Shown piece by piece: positions 1 to 10,090 of a DNA stretch of 64,000 bases. The notes under the pieces are model-generated. The model did not search any database and had not been told where the DNA came from. It saw only the letters and a list, made by a program, of their open reading frames with translations. The translations under genes and the position numbers were made by a program. Source of the stretch: Narthecium ossifragum (lineage: Eukaryota; Streptophyta; Magnoliopsida; Dioscoreales; Nartheciaceae). Position 1 is the stretch's first letter, and each line of letters opens with the position of its first letter. Location of the stretch: positions 4,381,054 to 4,445,053 of the forward strand of contig OY986973.1 in the NCBI GenBank assembly GCA_963920575.1, given 5' to 3'.

Positions 1-1903
1 GGAGATGACGATCACATTGCAGGATGTTGGAATACTGATGGGTTTACATGTTGATGGCCCGATAGTTTCAGGGAGCACGTCAGGCATTTGGCATGACATA
101 TGCTTGAAGTTGCTCGGTGTTGTACCAGCGGAGGGCCGACCGACTATGCTTGAGTTGTCGTGGCAATGCTACTTTCGGACATATTGGACCAGATCCCACG
201 GATCTATTTGTATATTAGGCTACGCGCGCCTACATCCTATATGTGTTGAGTTCTTTAGTAGTACCTGACGCGAGTGGCTCCAAGGTAAGTACAATTGCCC
301 ATTTATATTTTATTTATCGATCTATTGGATCAACTAACATTGTCTTTCAATTGTAGATACATATGAAATACCTACCTTTGTTCCATGACTTGGACATATG
401 TGGGCAGTATGCTGTGGGGGAGGCGTGCCTAGCACATCTCTTTCGGGAGCTATGTAAAGCTTCACAAAGAGGAAAACATGAGATCTCTGGATGTCTTTAC
501 ATGTTACAGGTGATTTATCATTTAAATATTATATATAGTTGCTTTAAATATTTTATATTATACCTAACATGGAGTTGTTTTCACAGGTATGATCATGGGA
601 GCACCTCCATATAGGACGGCCTGAACTAATGCCACGACGACCGCTAGCTACCAAGAGCAAAATGAGGAGCGTGATTTGCGTATCCTTGAAGGCCCCTTAG
701 CAATCCAGTACGAACTCTTGATTTTTTCAAATATTTTTTAAAGTTTGGTTAGCATTAGCATCTAACTATTTATGTGCAATGTAGATGGACAACACTACAC
801 AGCGGTAGAGGGAACCCGCATGGCCGTTACTTAGCCTACTACCGAGAGCAGTTGGATAGGTACTTGTCATCCCAGGTATTATTGCTCACGATCCATGATT
901 TTATTACCTACTTTAATGTTGATGTGATCTAACCGAGTTCGTATTTTGAAATTATAGATTATATGGTATCCATACACACCGCAACGTCTAGCACAATTAT
1001 TGGCCCTTTGCACAGCGGCGTTTGTTGTCTGGAGGAGTCATGTGCCGCTCGTATGCTTTGATGTTGTGGAGATGCACCATGCACTACGAGTGATGCGACA
1101 GTTTGGCCTGCGACGAGAGATACCGCCCTCGGTGACAGAGAAACTAGTGCGTTTAGGCTGTCGGGGCAATGTTACTGCGGATTGGGTCACTACGCATCAC
1201 TAGTATATCACCAAATGGGAGGAGCGACACCAGAGAATCATTGACGGTGCAGTGGACGATAGTGAGGATCCTACGTCATATTTGCAGTGGTACTGGGGGA
1301 TCACCAGGCGGTATGTCAGTAGGCCTAGATTGGAGGACAGAATGGCCTATCAGCTGAACATACACCTGCTACGGAAGCTGGTAAATATAATTTGATTGTT
1401 AGTAATTAATTGTTATATTGTGTTAATCTAACCAAACTTTCTTAACTCGCCATTAACAGTATGACACAACCGAGGAGAATTACATGATATGTCGCGACCG
1501 TTCTGGAGAGGAGCTCGCCGATCGTTTGACACCGGTATTCTACTCTATGATGGAGAATTTGCGAATTTGCGGCGGAGATCCAGTCAGTTCACAACAGTCG
1601 CAACAGACTACTGGGCAGACTACTTTCTGCGACATATCAATATTTCAAGATATACCATCATCATATCCAGTTATGGGCACGACAAAGGAGGATTCGGAGG
1701 GACATATTGCGCATGATGTCAGTGTCGGTGCTTTGATGGGGGGAGGGGAGGCTCAACCGTCGAGGAAGAAAAAGATGGCAGTGAAGAAGAAGCAAAAAAC
1801 TTGGAGGTTGAGATTGTCTTCTATTGTAACTTTGGTTTTTTTTTTGTTAATGGTTTGTGACAATTTAGAGATGTTAATGATGTTTGATGTAAACGAGATG
1901 TAA
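1..1903 (+). pseudogene. PMD (plant mobile domain, MAIN-like) gene remnant, 5' end outside window
   Basis: The translation carries hallmarks of the transposon-associated plant mobile domain family, often annotated as 'serine/threonine-protein phosphatase 7 long form homolog'. These include MTITLQDVGILMGLHVDG near the start, then KYLPLFHDLDICGQYAVGEA, SWEHLHIGRPEL, and VVEMHHALRVMRQFGL around 1060-1115. Exon-intron structure is visible: exon to 284 with donor GTAAGT, acceptor at 356, exon 357-509, acceptor at 586, and another donor after 1380 with an acceptor near 1459. The C-terminus is Lys-rich (about 1765-1800), perhaps a nuclear signal. In-frame stops at about 267, 590 and 1201 show that it is dead. 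The part from about 848 onward is duplicated at 16136-17116. PMD proteins are known from MULE and gypsy elements and from the silencing factors MAIN and MAIL1. No function is expected from this copy. Confidence 0.8.
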
Positions 1904-2029
1904 ACGATTTGGATTTATATAAGGACTGTGTTTAGATGTGAATGGGGTGGGTGAGTATTTAGATGTGAATTTGATGTGTGTATTTGTAAACATCATATTT
2001 CTGTTTAATTATCTGGTTGTATAGAGTAG

Positions 2030-2280
2030 GAAAAAAACTCAAGTGTGAGGTTACTGTGAGTACCAAGTAAGACGTAACTTCAATAACAGTTACGTCTGAG
2101 TAATGTACTCACGTAATGTAGACGTAACTCCAACTTACGTCGTATATGGGGCACTCTTATCCGCACTTGTCCTCGGTGCGGTTTGGGAGGAAAGGTTAGA
2201 GACGTAACTCCAAGTTACATCTTTAATTAAGACTTAACTTGGAGTTACGTCTTCATTAATAGGATTAAAAAAATGAAAGA
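2030..2280. repeat. inverted-repeat cluster of GACGTAACTCCAAGTTACG-type motifs upstream of the SDR gene
   Basis: Several copies, in both orientations, of a motif resembling AGACGTAACTCCAAGTTACG occur here. Two of them form a near-perfect hairpin: arms at about 2200-2224 and 2229-2252 around an AATT centre. The equivalent hairpin is at 17555-17607 in the second copy, so it predates the duplication. It could be a MITE remnant or a small-RNA precursor. It lies about 330 bp upstream of the SDR start. The rest of 1904-2540 is AT-rich with no other recognisable feature. Confidence 0.6.
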
Positions 2281-2583
2281 CCAAGCTAGCGTGACGTTGA
2301 CGTGACCAAATCAGACATACTTTAATAAATACTTTCTTCAAAAATATATTATAATAATAATTTACTAAAATAATAATATTATTTAAAAAAAATCAAGAAG
2401 AAAACAACCCTGCTGACAACAGCCATGACCTCCAACCGGGAAATCTCTACGCTTCTCTGAATAGTCAAACAAAAAGGAGGGCGGCCAGTCAAACAAAAAG
2501 AAGGGCGGCCTGTCACGACTCACGACCACTCTTCTTCATATACATGTCATTCGCTGGCATATCTGAATCCATTAACTCCCTCC

Positions 2584-3360
2584 ATGGCTGCTACTGCCTC
2601 GCCTGCTGCCCTTGCTGGCAAGGTCGCCATCGTGACCGGCGCGTCACGGGGCATCGGCCGAGCCATCGCCCTCCACCTCGCGACCCTCGGCGCGCGCGTC
2701 GTTATCAACTACACCTCCTCCGCCTCCGAGGCCGACCTCCTCGCCGCCGAGATCAACAGAACCTCCCCCTCGCACGCGGTCGCGGTGCGCGCCGACGTCT
2801 CCAAGGCGGAGGACGTGAAGGCGCTCTTCGACCGCGTCGAGGCCGCCTTCGGCACCAAAGCCCACATCATCGTCTGCAACGCCGGCGTCATGGATCCGAA
2901 ATATCCCAAGATATCCGATATCAACGAAGAAGACTACGACAAGATCTTCGCCATCAACACCAAGGGCACGTTCTTGTGCTGCCAGGAGGCGGCGAGGCGG
3001 TTGGTGCAAGGCGGCGGAGGGAGGATAATCACCTTCTCGTCGTCGTTGGTCGGCTCGCTTCTGCCGGGGTACGCCTCGTACACAGCATCCAAGGCGGCGG
3101 TGGAGGCGATGACCAAGATACTGGCGAAGGAGCTCAAGGGGACGTCGATCACCGCCAACTGCGTGGCGCCGGGGCCGATCGCGACGGATATGTTCTTTGT
3201 GGGGAAGAGCGAGGAGGATGTAAAGAACTCGGCAGGGAAGAGCCCGATGGGCCGGCTAGGCGAGACCAAGGACGTGGCGCCAGTGGTCGGCTTCCTGGCG
3301 AGCGACGCCGCCGAGTGGATCAACGGTCAGGTGATCAGGGTCAACGGAGGACTTGTTTAA
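2584..3360 (+). CDS. short-chain dehydrogenase/reductase, NADPH-dependent aldehyde reductase-like
   Basis: This is a complete single-exon ORF of 258 residues, the usual size for a classical SDR. It has the Rossmann cofactor motif TGASRGIG at about residues 18-25, CNAG at about 97-100 in place of the usual NNAG, the catalytic Ser in ITFSSS at about 147, and the catalytic YTASK (Tyr about 161, Lys about 165). The C-terminal GQVIRVNGG is typical of the family. An Arg follows the glycine motif, consistent with NADPH. The closest family I recognise is the plant 'NADPH-dependent aldehyde reductase-like' group that detoxifies reactive carbonyls. I see no clear transit peptide, so a cytosolic location is likely. 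The ATG at 2584 was chosen because the SDR fold starts directly after it. The upstream ATG at 2544 is in another frame. Codon use is very GC-rich, unlike the surroundings. A broken second copy lies at 17911-26692. Confidence 0.93.
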   Translation: MAATASPAALAGKVAIVTGASRGIGRAIALHLATLGARVVINYTSSASEADLLAAEINRTSPSHAVAVRADVSKAEDVKALFDRVEAAFGTKAHIIVCNAGVMDPKYPKISDINEEDYDKIFAINTKGTFLCCQEAARRLVQGGGGRIITFSSSLVGSLLPGYASYTASKAAVEAMTKILAKELKGTSITANCVAPGPIATDMFFVGKSEEDVKNSAGKSPMGRLGETKDVAPVVGFLASDAAEWINGQVIRVNGGLV

Positions 3361-3486
3361 TTAGCTGGCTTTAGTACAGCGAGTTATTTGTTACAGGACC
3401 GTTGATGTGACTGTAATAAAGAGACGCTGGTTGCTTGCATCAACGTATCAGTTGATGTGCTTCAGTTGATGCACATGGTAGAATAA
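3361..3486. other. SDR 3' flank
   Basis: This is the non-coding tail of the SDR gene, with possible poly(A) signal AATAAA at about 3415-3420. About 50 bp after GAGACGCTGG (3421-3430), containing GTTGATG/CATCAAC words, have no counterpart in copy II (about 26890-26920). They may be a remnant of an element related to the one that follows. The TAA at 3484-3486 is the target-site duplication of that element. Confidence 0.5.
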
Positions 3487-4205
3487 GGGAGTGTTTGATT
3501 GCTTATATCAACTGATGCAGTATGAGTTCATTTTCTGTTTAGTTAGTATGTATTGAATCAGTAGATACATCTGTTTCATCATATCTTGGTTGATATGTAT
3601 TGCATTGGTTAAAATCACCTCCTATATTCCTTGATGAAATTACCCCCACTCTTAATACATGTCATATTTTTTATTTAGCTATATTCTTACAACCCATCGT
3701 TTTATTTACTTATGATCTAGAGCCAATTTAATCAAAGAAGAAAATGATCCACTCTATACATGTGATTTTCAACTTTTCATACAAAAATCAATGTGATTAG
3801 CATAATGATAGCAATCCTCTTACAGCACCAGGGAAGAAGAGGCCGGAATCTGCAGAGAATACCATCAAATATGCAACTTAACTAACTGAGTAGCCAGCAC
3901 GCCATAGAATACCATCAACTTGTAATCAATATACAAAACAACATGATCTTAAACATTATGGTGTAACGCGCAACTATTCCTCACAAGCTTTCCCTTCTTA
4001 CTTTTGATCAAGAATATTTAGCTCCCATGAATCCACAATATTGATAAGGTCTTAACAGCTTAATTTAACAATCATATTTAAAACATACAAGCCAATGACA
4101 AGAATATCTAGCTCCCATGAATCCACAATAGATCTACCAGAATAAAAGGGAAAAAAAAACTACAATGGATCCAAACCAAATGCAAATAAAAAGAGCTTTT
4201 CAAGA

Positions 4206-4741
4206 TCAAATCTTTCCCTTGGAATCGGAATCTCTCGGCACGATCTTGAATTTCCCGGTCCTTTGTTGCTGCATTTCCAAAAAAATTAAACAGAATTATA
4301 GGGAAATCTAAGAAGCAATGAGAACAAATTTATCCTATACTATTGGGCTACCTTTTCCCAGAGCTGGATATGATCCTTGCAGAAGCCTGCAACAATCCCT
4401 CCTTTCTTCCCATCTTTGTACTCAATCGAGAGGCCCTCCTCCAGTCCGCAAGTAGCATGGAACGCCAGTTCGCACTTGGGCTCGGAGCACTGTATCACAC
4501 AGCCGTACTTGGTTCCACAGAGATAACAAGCTCGCTTCCGCCTTCCGGCGGCAGGAACCAACGAGCTGTCGATGCCGTCTCGCGGCTCTCGCCCTTCTGG
4601 GTCGCGAAAGAATACCTCCGGCACGAGGAGGGAACATACGATGTGTGCCCACCCACCGTCCACCGTGGGTTTCAGCGCGCCGCCCTTCACGGGGCGAAGG
4701 CAGCAGCGGATCTCTTGGTCAAAGTCGTCGTCTTTGGTCAT
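4206..4741 (-). pseudogene. captured 3' part of an extended PHD (ePHD) zinc-finger gene, two exons with intron
   Basis: Exon 4352-4741 encodes 130 residues of an ePHD (HC5HC2H) module: KGGALKPTVDGGWAHIVC, LLVPEVFF, CYLCGTKYGCVIQC, LAFHATCGLEEG and GFCKDHIQLWEK. This resembles plant PHD proteins such as Arabidopsis At3g14740. The frame then meets donor GT at 4351-4350. A 3' exon at 4206-4268, after a TTTTTTGG...GCAG acceptor, encodes QQRTGKFKIVPRDSDSKGKI and a stop. This matches the way that family ends, so the intron (4269-4351) was kept and capture was from genomic DNA, not from mRNA. The first PHD finger is missing. The second metal ligand of the ePHD is Arg (CCLR where CxxC is expected), so metal binding is doubtful. 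The ATG at 4739-4741 may be accidental. Such domains bind chromatin; whether this one is expressed is unknown. Confidence 0.75.
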
Positions 4742-4789
4742 CTTCTTCTTCTTCTCACATTGGAAACAGAACTAGTCGCTGTCCGGTAT

Positions 4790-4945
4790 GGATTGGATGA
4801 GAGGCGGATGGGGGTGAATGGGAGGAAGAGGGGTTGGGAGAGAGGCGGATGGGTGGTGGTGACCAGAGAGTGGGAGAGAGGCGGATGGAGGCGAATGGGA
4901 GGAAGAGGGGTCTGGAGAGAGGCGGATGGGTGTTGGTGACCAGAG
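4790..4945. repeat. GA-rich minisatellite inside the Harbinger-type element
   Basis: GAGAGGCGGATGG followed by GGAATGGGAGGAAGAGGGG and GGTGACCAGAGA is repeated about twice with a period of roughly 75-80 bp. It sits just upstream of the truncated PHD exon and may mark the breakpoint where gene capture stopped. Confidence 0.6.
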
Positions 4946-5170
4946 ATCGGGGTGAAGTATCATCTGATATCACGTGATGATCTCCTGACGCTGCATCAGC
5001 AGATGCAACCAATTTGATTGCATCTCCTAATGCAGCATGAAGTCACTTTTTTGCATCTCCAGATACAGCATCAGTTGATGCATCTGGTCAACCAAACACA
5101 TGTTTGGACCATGATGCTGCATCAACTGATACATTCATCTGTTGATACAGGCAATCAAACACCCCCCTAA

Positions 5171-6640
5171 GTAATTGAAAGTCCTTTTGGCTCATCTAAT
5201 AAAAATAATAATAATAATTCAAGTCATACTTTTTTTAATCGCCTTTAACAATTGAGAGTTTGCTCTTTTTTAATTGTTTCTTAAGTTGATCAATTGATTT
5301 TTATGAGTTTATATGTGATATTTGAGTATATTTATAGTGGTATTATTAGTCTAAAGACTCTAAAGTGACACTATCTTATAATGCGCCAGATTTTAATCCG
5401 AACTATTAGGATTTGGACTGAGATTTGATCCAAATCTGGTTCTCATTGGTTGCTCGACCGGTTTTGCAAGTAAAAGTCACTAATTATCATTAGATTTGGC
5501 AAGTATAAGGGGCTCTTGACATTAGTTCTATATGTACCTAAATTGAACCTCTCTACTAGTTATCGGGTCTCCATCCCCCATCCGCATTGTGAACTGTCCG
5601 AACAGATATAAATTGATTGCCTCCTTTTTATTTTGCCACGGAAATCGAGTCTTGGGATTGTCTTGGGCCTGTTTGGCGCGCCCGGATCCGGCGAATCCGT
5701 GGGATCCGGGGACGCGAATCCTTGGGATCCGGGGACACGTGGATTCCAATCTGCCCACAGATCCCGAGCGGATCCCAAATTGTGTGGACGCCGCGTGTGG
5801 TATCCGCTCCTGTGTACCACGGATACCGCGCGTCAAACGCACCCAACATGGGAATGGGTGCTGCCACTTGAGTGACTCAAGTGATGCACAAAATGTCCAA
5901 ACTTTTCCCCCATGCCCTCATTATCTTAAAAAAATGAATATTTTACTATGTCATTTCGAGTTGAGCACTACTTAAACCCCCTTTTTGGTTCGGGGTTAAG
6001 CAGAATAGGGTTAAGGAGGTTAGGAGTAAAAAAGTGGGGATAAAAAATGGGGTTAAACTTAATCCACTTGTGGTGTTTGGCTCAAAAACAGGGGTAAGTT
6101 AATGGGTTAAGCTTGGGATAAGGGTAAAAATTATAAAGTGTATTAAATATATAATATTATAATAATGGGTAACTGTTGCTCAAAAATTGTACCGGGATGG
6201 GTACTTGGTCGCCAGGCATGTGAGGTGTGCCAATCATAACACATGGATAATCAAAAGGGTTTATGAGTTCAGCCGTGCCTCAATTAAGAGGACTTTGTGT
6301 AAAACTTAAGTCTAAGGGTTGTGACTTTTGTGGATTTTTTGGGTGAAGATAACTAAGAGCAGAACTATGGTTATCACGATGGTTATTCTACCCCTAGATT
6401 GGACAGTAAACTACTCCTAGATATGGTTATACTACTCCTAGGAAGTGTTTGAGCTACTCCTAAGATTTAAATGCTACTCCTAAGTAGAAAATAAGCAAGT
6501 AATAAAGCAGAGAAATGACTAATTACTTACTTCCATTGAACAACAATAGAGGGTTATAGCTCTGATGAAAGCTCCTACGAGTACGAGCTAGGAAAGATTA
6601 TAGTAGCTAAACACGAAAAAAGTAGTAGTAGAAGTCTGGA
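5171..6640. other. duplicated non-coding spacer, copy I
   Basis: This AT-rich sequence without credible ORFs is alignable with about 26910-28400 in copy II. It contains the 180-bp MITE-like insert (5665-5844), a TTAAG/GGTTAAG-rich block at about 5970-6140 shared by both copies, and short CTACTCCTAG repeats at about 6390-6490. Copy II has about 185 extra bases (about 27265-27450) relative to position 5513 here. Confidence 0.6.
5665..5844. mobile_element. 180-bp GC-rich MITE-like insert, absent from copy II
   Basis: The ends GGGCCTGTTTGGCGCGC and (reverse complement of the right end) GGGTGCGTTTGACGCGC form imperfect terminal inverted repeats. The matching position in copy II (about 27597-27610) reads straight from GATTGTCTT to AACATGGGAATGG. 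The termini look Tourist/Harbinger-like, but no clean TTA/TAA target duplication is visible, so the superfamily is uncertain. It contains internal GGATCC-rich short repeats. Confidence 0.6.
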
Positions 6641-7404
6641 TGTCAAGGGGGAACACTTTGTCTTCATAGTTTTTATATCCCGATCCTCCGCCTCCTAAGG
6701 GCCGTCGTGCACGACTAGCGGTCCACGACTCGTCGTGGGATCCCATCATGGGTAGTTCTTCATTCCCATGTTGTCACGTGTCCCTCGGATATAACCGTTT
6801 CTCCATTTCCCTTGCTCCACTTCCTACACCTTCACTTTAAGAGGGTGATTTTACAGATCATGAGATTGTGGGGGAGGTCTGGCTCTTTCTGACACCTCAG
6901 CTTCGGACCTAGTATCCGGCTTTATATGTTACCTCGACCTCGAGGTTGTTCCATCTCCTCGGCTTCGAGTCTCGACCTAGGGGTCACTCGGTTTCTGACC
7001 TCGAGTCTTTGCACATTGCTTTGATCTCAATCGCTCGATTCTATTATGCATCGGCTTCAGGATCTTCACCTCGACCTCAACATCCTCCTCGAGGCCACTC
7101 GGGTTCGACGTTGATGTCGTACGTCACTTGTTTGACCTGGCGCGATAGGGTCGCCGTGTGCCTCGGGTAACGCTCGGTTGAATTGCATCGCCATAATGGT
7201 AGAGGCAGCGTGATGATGAGGTTTGAGCTCGAGTGTCGAGCAACATTTAATGCATGTCTTCCTCTATTGGTCGATGACTCTGTTTTCTTGTGGTCTCGTA
7301 TGCGACGGTTCCACTAGCGTCGACATTGATTCGTCCACGTGTCATACCTGTACCGTGTCGTGGGTACGCTGATTATGGCATGTTGAATGGGTGCAATGTG
7401 TTAG
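6641..7404. other. unassigned non-coding sequence
   Basis: No convincing gene is present. The region has short dyads (CGTCGTGCACGAC near 6702) and CTCGACCTCGAGG-type words at 6930-7100. It has no counterpart in copy II, where sequence equivalent to about 6620-10380 is absent. GTTAG at 7400-7404 is the target duplication of the following solo LTR. Confidence 0.4.
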
Positions 7405-9838
7405 TATGAGGGCCCGTCCCTCAAACCTGGCTCGACCGCGTGGGTCGAGAGCCGGTTTCCTGTTGGTTTGGTTCCGCGTCGGGCACGATCGGGCGATCGT
7501 GTGGCGGTTTAGACCCCGGGGGCATTTTGGTAAATATGCCCTCTGGTGGTCAGTTTCACACCCGCGTTGCACCCACAGCCTTGGATTGATATGTGTGTTT
7601 GATTAGAATCTCTAGGGTGCGTCCGATCGAAAGATCGGAGCTCGATCGGGAAAGATCGAATCGGACGGCTGAGATAGATCTGGATTTTCTATATAAGCCC
7701 TGTCCCTTTCTCTCTCTTTCCTTCTCTTCTCCTGTCGTTTTCTCTCCTTCTCTCTCTCTCCTTCAGCTGAGCTAGGGTTTGGAGACTTGGACTTCGGAGC
7801 GCGGATCTTGGCGGCTTGACCAGCGGGACGCGTGGAGGAGCTACCCTACTTGCTCAAGTAGGTGTTTCTACCTCGATCTTAGGATCGGGTTCTCCTAGCA
7901 TAGGTTTATTGTACTTTCACTGTAGGAATACTTGTTGGAATGCTTTGTAGCTCTTTGTACATGTGATGTTGTTCATTTCCAGTATTCCTATGTTGTGAAT
8001 TCAGTATTCTAACGGTTGGTTTCCGTATTATCGCCGTTTTGTCGGTTTTCGTCCATTTGGACCTAGATAGGAGATTTAACCATTAAAAACTGGATTTCTT
8101 CATTCCATTAGCTTCCCCATTGTTAAATACGATTGCTTGCGAAATTTCATCTTATTCCAACTTGATTTGATTCTTGAAATCCAAAGAAATGGATTTTCGA
8201 CACTGTTCTGATGAACTGTGCCTAAGGCTCGACGGCCGATCGGTGCATCGACCGTCAAGTGTTGTTTTACGCTTTCTCGGCTTGGCGGTCGACCGTCGCA
8301 TCGACCGTCGGGCTCTGTCGGGATTTTGGACTCCCACGGTCGATGGATCGATCGACCGCGGGCTCTCTCTCCCTTTTTCATCTTACCTGACGGTCGACCG
8401 TCGGATCGACCGTCGCATCGACCGTCAGGCACTGTTTGGTTTTGGGCTTCTCAAGGTCGATGGGTGGATCGACCGTCGCCCTTGATTTTCTTCGCATTGG
8501 TCTCACGGTCGATCGCCGGATCGACCGTGACATCGTCCGTGGTCTCACGGTCGATCCCCGGATCGACCGTAATATCGTCCGTGGTCCCTTGAACTTGGTT
8601 TTCTGGCTTTTCTCGGATGGATTTGATTTGTGATTAGTATCTAAACATGTTGGGAAGTAGGTATGTGAATTTTATGGAGTTTTCAAAGGATTTCCATCGG
8701 GTTTGAGGATTGATTCGAGTATTATTTCCTTTTTGGGAAAACCTATGGTTTCAATTGCATTTAATACATGTTTGGATGTAGTTAACTGCTTAGTGGTGTG
8801 CTTAGGCATTAATTAGCTATGAGTGCTAGCTAATGAGAAATTGTGGAACCTTAGCCTCTTGTCGGCGAGTGCCGAGGGCTATTGTATATCTGTGGAACTT
8901 ATAATTGATGATATGACATGTAGAGACATCTAGGATAGATGCTTGCCTAGGCCCATGCATTCTGTGTATTAGAGGCATTTGAGGTTAGACGGGCGATGGT
9001 TTGGGTCGCTGATCCGAGGCTCTCGGGTAGCTCGGATCTAGCCTTAGGGTCGTGGCTGGGTACTCAGGATTAGGGTGTGATTGTTGAATCAGAATCTCAT
9101 GTTCTTTGAGGATTTGCGATAGTTGACTCTGATCAGTATTTGAGGTTTAGAGGTCGTGTTGTCTTCCAAGGCCAAGTGCTAAGGATGCAATCGATGTGTT
9201 CCCGACGTGGTCCCCAGGCAGTGGTATCCCTGCTGGGTAATGGTGATCCTAGATGATACTGTTCCCCTGTCAGTGCTTAGGGTGATCTTGGTAACGTGTC
9301 AAAGAGAGAGGTTCATGACAGGAGCCCTTGGGACATCGATGGGTTATGGGACCCGTGGCATCCGTTAGACTTAGGCTGGGAGACAATACTGTTGTTGTTT
9401 TCCTCCTTTCAGTGTGCCGTAGAGTAGAACCCTACTGAGCTTATCGCTCACTCCTATCCGGGATGCGTTTGCAGGTGCAGGCGGCAGTTCTTCTTCAGTG
9501 AAGCCGGCAGGATCGGCATTTGGCGGCGCGAGTACATCCAGAGGCGCTTGAGGTTGCTGGAGGATTAACTGTTATACCCTTTTGATATATATATGTATAT
9601 GTTGTAAACATTTTGAGGATTTTGGAATCATGTATTATATCTTTACCTTGGAAGCATTAGAATGGAATTTTGTAACTGTACAACTTGATGTTATATAAAT
9701 TGAATATCGGTTCTCCTCTGGAATACAATTGTTTAAATTATCCGTCTTTTCCGCTTTATATCGCGCCAATTGAAGATGAATAGTGAAAGGAACCCTCACG
9801 CCCCGCCCTGGATGGGTTTTCTGGGTCGGGGTGTGACA
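7405..9838 (-). mobile_element. solo LTR (family beginning TGTCACACCCCGACC), minus orientation
   Basis: Read on the minus strand, the LTR begins TGTCACACCCCGACCC at 9838 and ends GGGCCCTCATA at 7405, so its terminal CA has mutated to TA. It is flanked by GTTAG (7400-7404) and GTTAA (9839-9843), a 5-bp target duplication with one change. No internal domain or second LTR is present, so it is a solo LTR produced by recombination between LTRs. The same family, in plus orientation with a perfect duplication, is at 47662-50303. Both carry the CGGTCGA hairpin array at the same relative place. Confidence 0.82.
8226..8585. repeat. CGGTCGA...TCGACCG hairpin array in solo LTR
   Basis: About seven units recur every 43-63 bp. 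Each has arms close to ACGGTCGA and TCGACCGT around a variable centre of about 6-10 bases; some carry a third half-arm (CATCGACCGT or ATCGTCCGT). Short ORFs on both strands over this array are by-products of the repeat. Confidence 0.8.
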
Positions 9839-10090
9839 GTTAATCTCGACGGTGGATATTCTTCAATTGATACTCGAGTATTTTCCTCGGTAACACAATT
9901 GCCCCCCCTTTTGTCCCGTGACGTGATTCGAAGCGACGTCCGGGGCAAAAACTTCTTTTGGTGGGCCGATGAGGGTTTTGAATCTTTATGTGTGTGGGAT
10001 TGTGTCATCCTCTACCCATTGCTCTCGAGCGTTCTCCGACCTCTCTGACCTCTTTGACTCCTTTCCCAGCAAGAATCCTCTTACTTAACA

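Larger units (their letters stand above)
3487..5167. mobile_element. non-autonomous PIF/Harbinger-type DNA element carrying a captured PHD gene fragment
   Basis: The left end GGGAGTGTTTGATTGC and the right end, read in reverse complement as GGGGGGTGTTTGATTGC, form terminal inverted repeats extending to about 26 bp. The element is flanked by TAA on both sides (3484-3486 and 5168-5170). Copy II (around 26905-26925) holds the same flank with a single TAA and no element, so it is a natural empty site. A 3-bp TWA target duplication with a GGG...CCC terminus is typical of PIF/Harbinger. No transposase was found in its 1681 bp. Subterminal regions (3500-3620 and 4960-5160) are rich in GATGCATC/CATCAACTGATG words. 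The interior carries extended-PHD exons on the minus strand. Confidence 0.82.

Noticed and set aside
2544..3374. 276-aa Arg-rich ORF overlapping the SDR, and minus-strand ORFs at 2644-3323
   Set aside because: Out-of-frame shadows of a GC-rich gene, without domain motifs.
4343..4939. 198-aa plus-strand ORF over the PHD exon
   Set aside because: Antisense shadow; the minus strand carries the ePHD cysteine pattern and splice sites.
8226..8585. CRISPR-like look of regularly spaced palindromes with variable centres
   Set aside because: Spacing is irregular, the centres are only 6-10 bases, the arrays sit inside plant LTRs and no cas genes exist. It is a hairpin array, not CRISPR.
8100..8633. 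Overlapping ORFs on both strands over the CGGTCGA array
   Set aside because: Products are repeats of DGRCDGR / DRRIDR type caused by the palindromes; no start context or homology.
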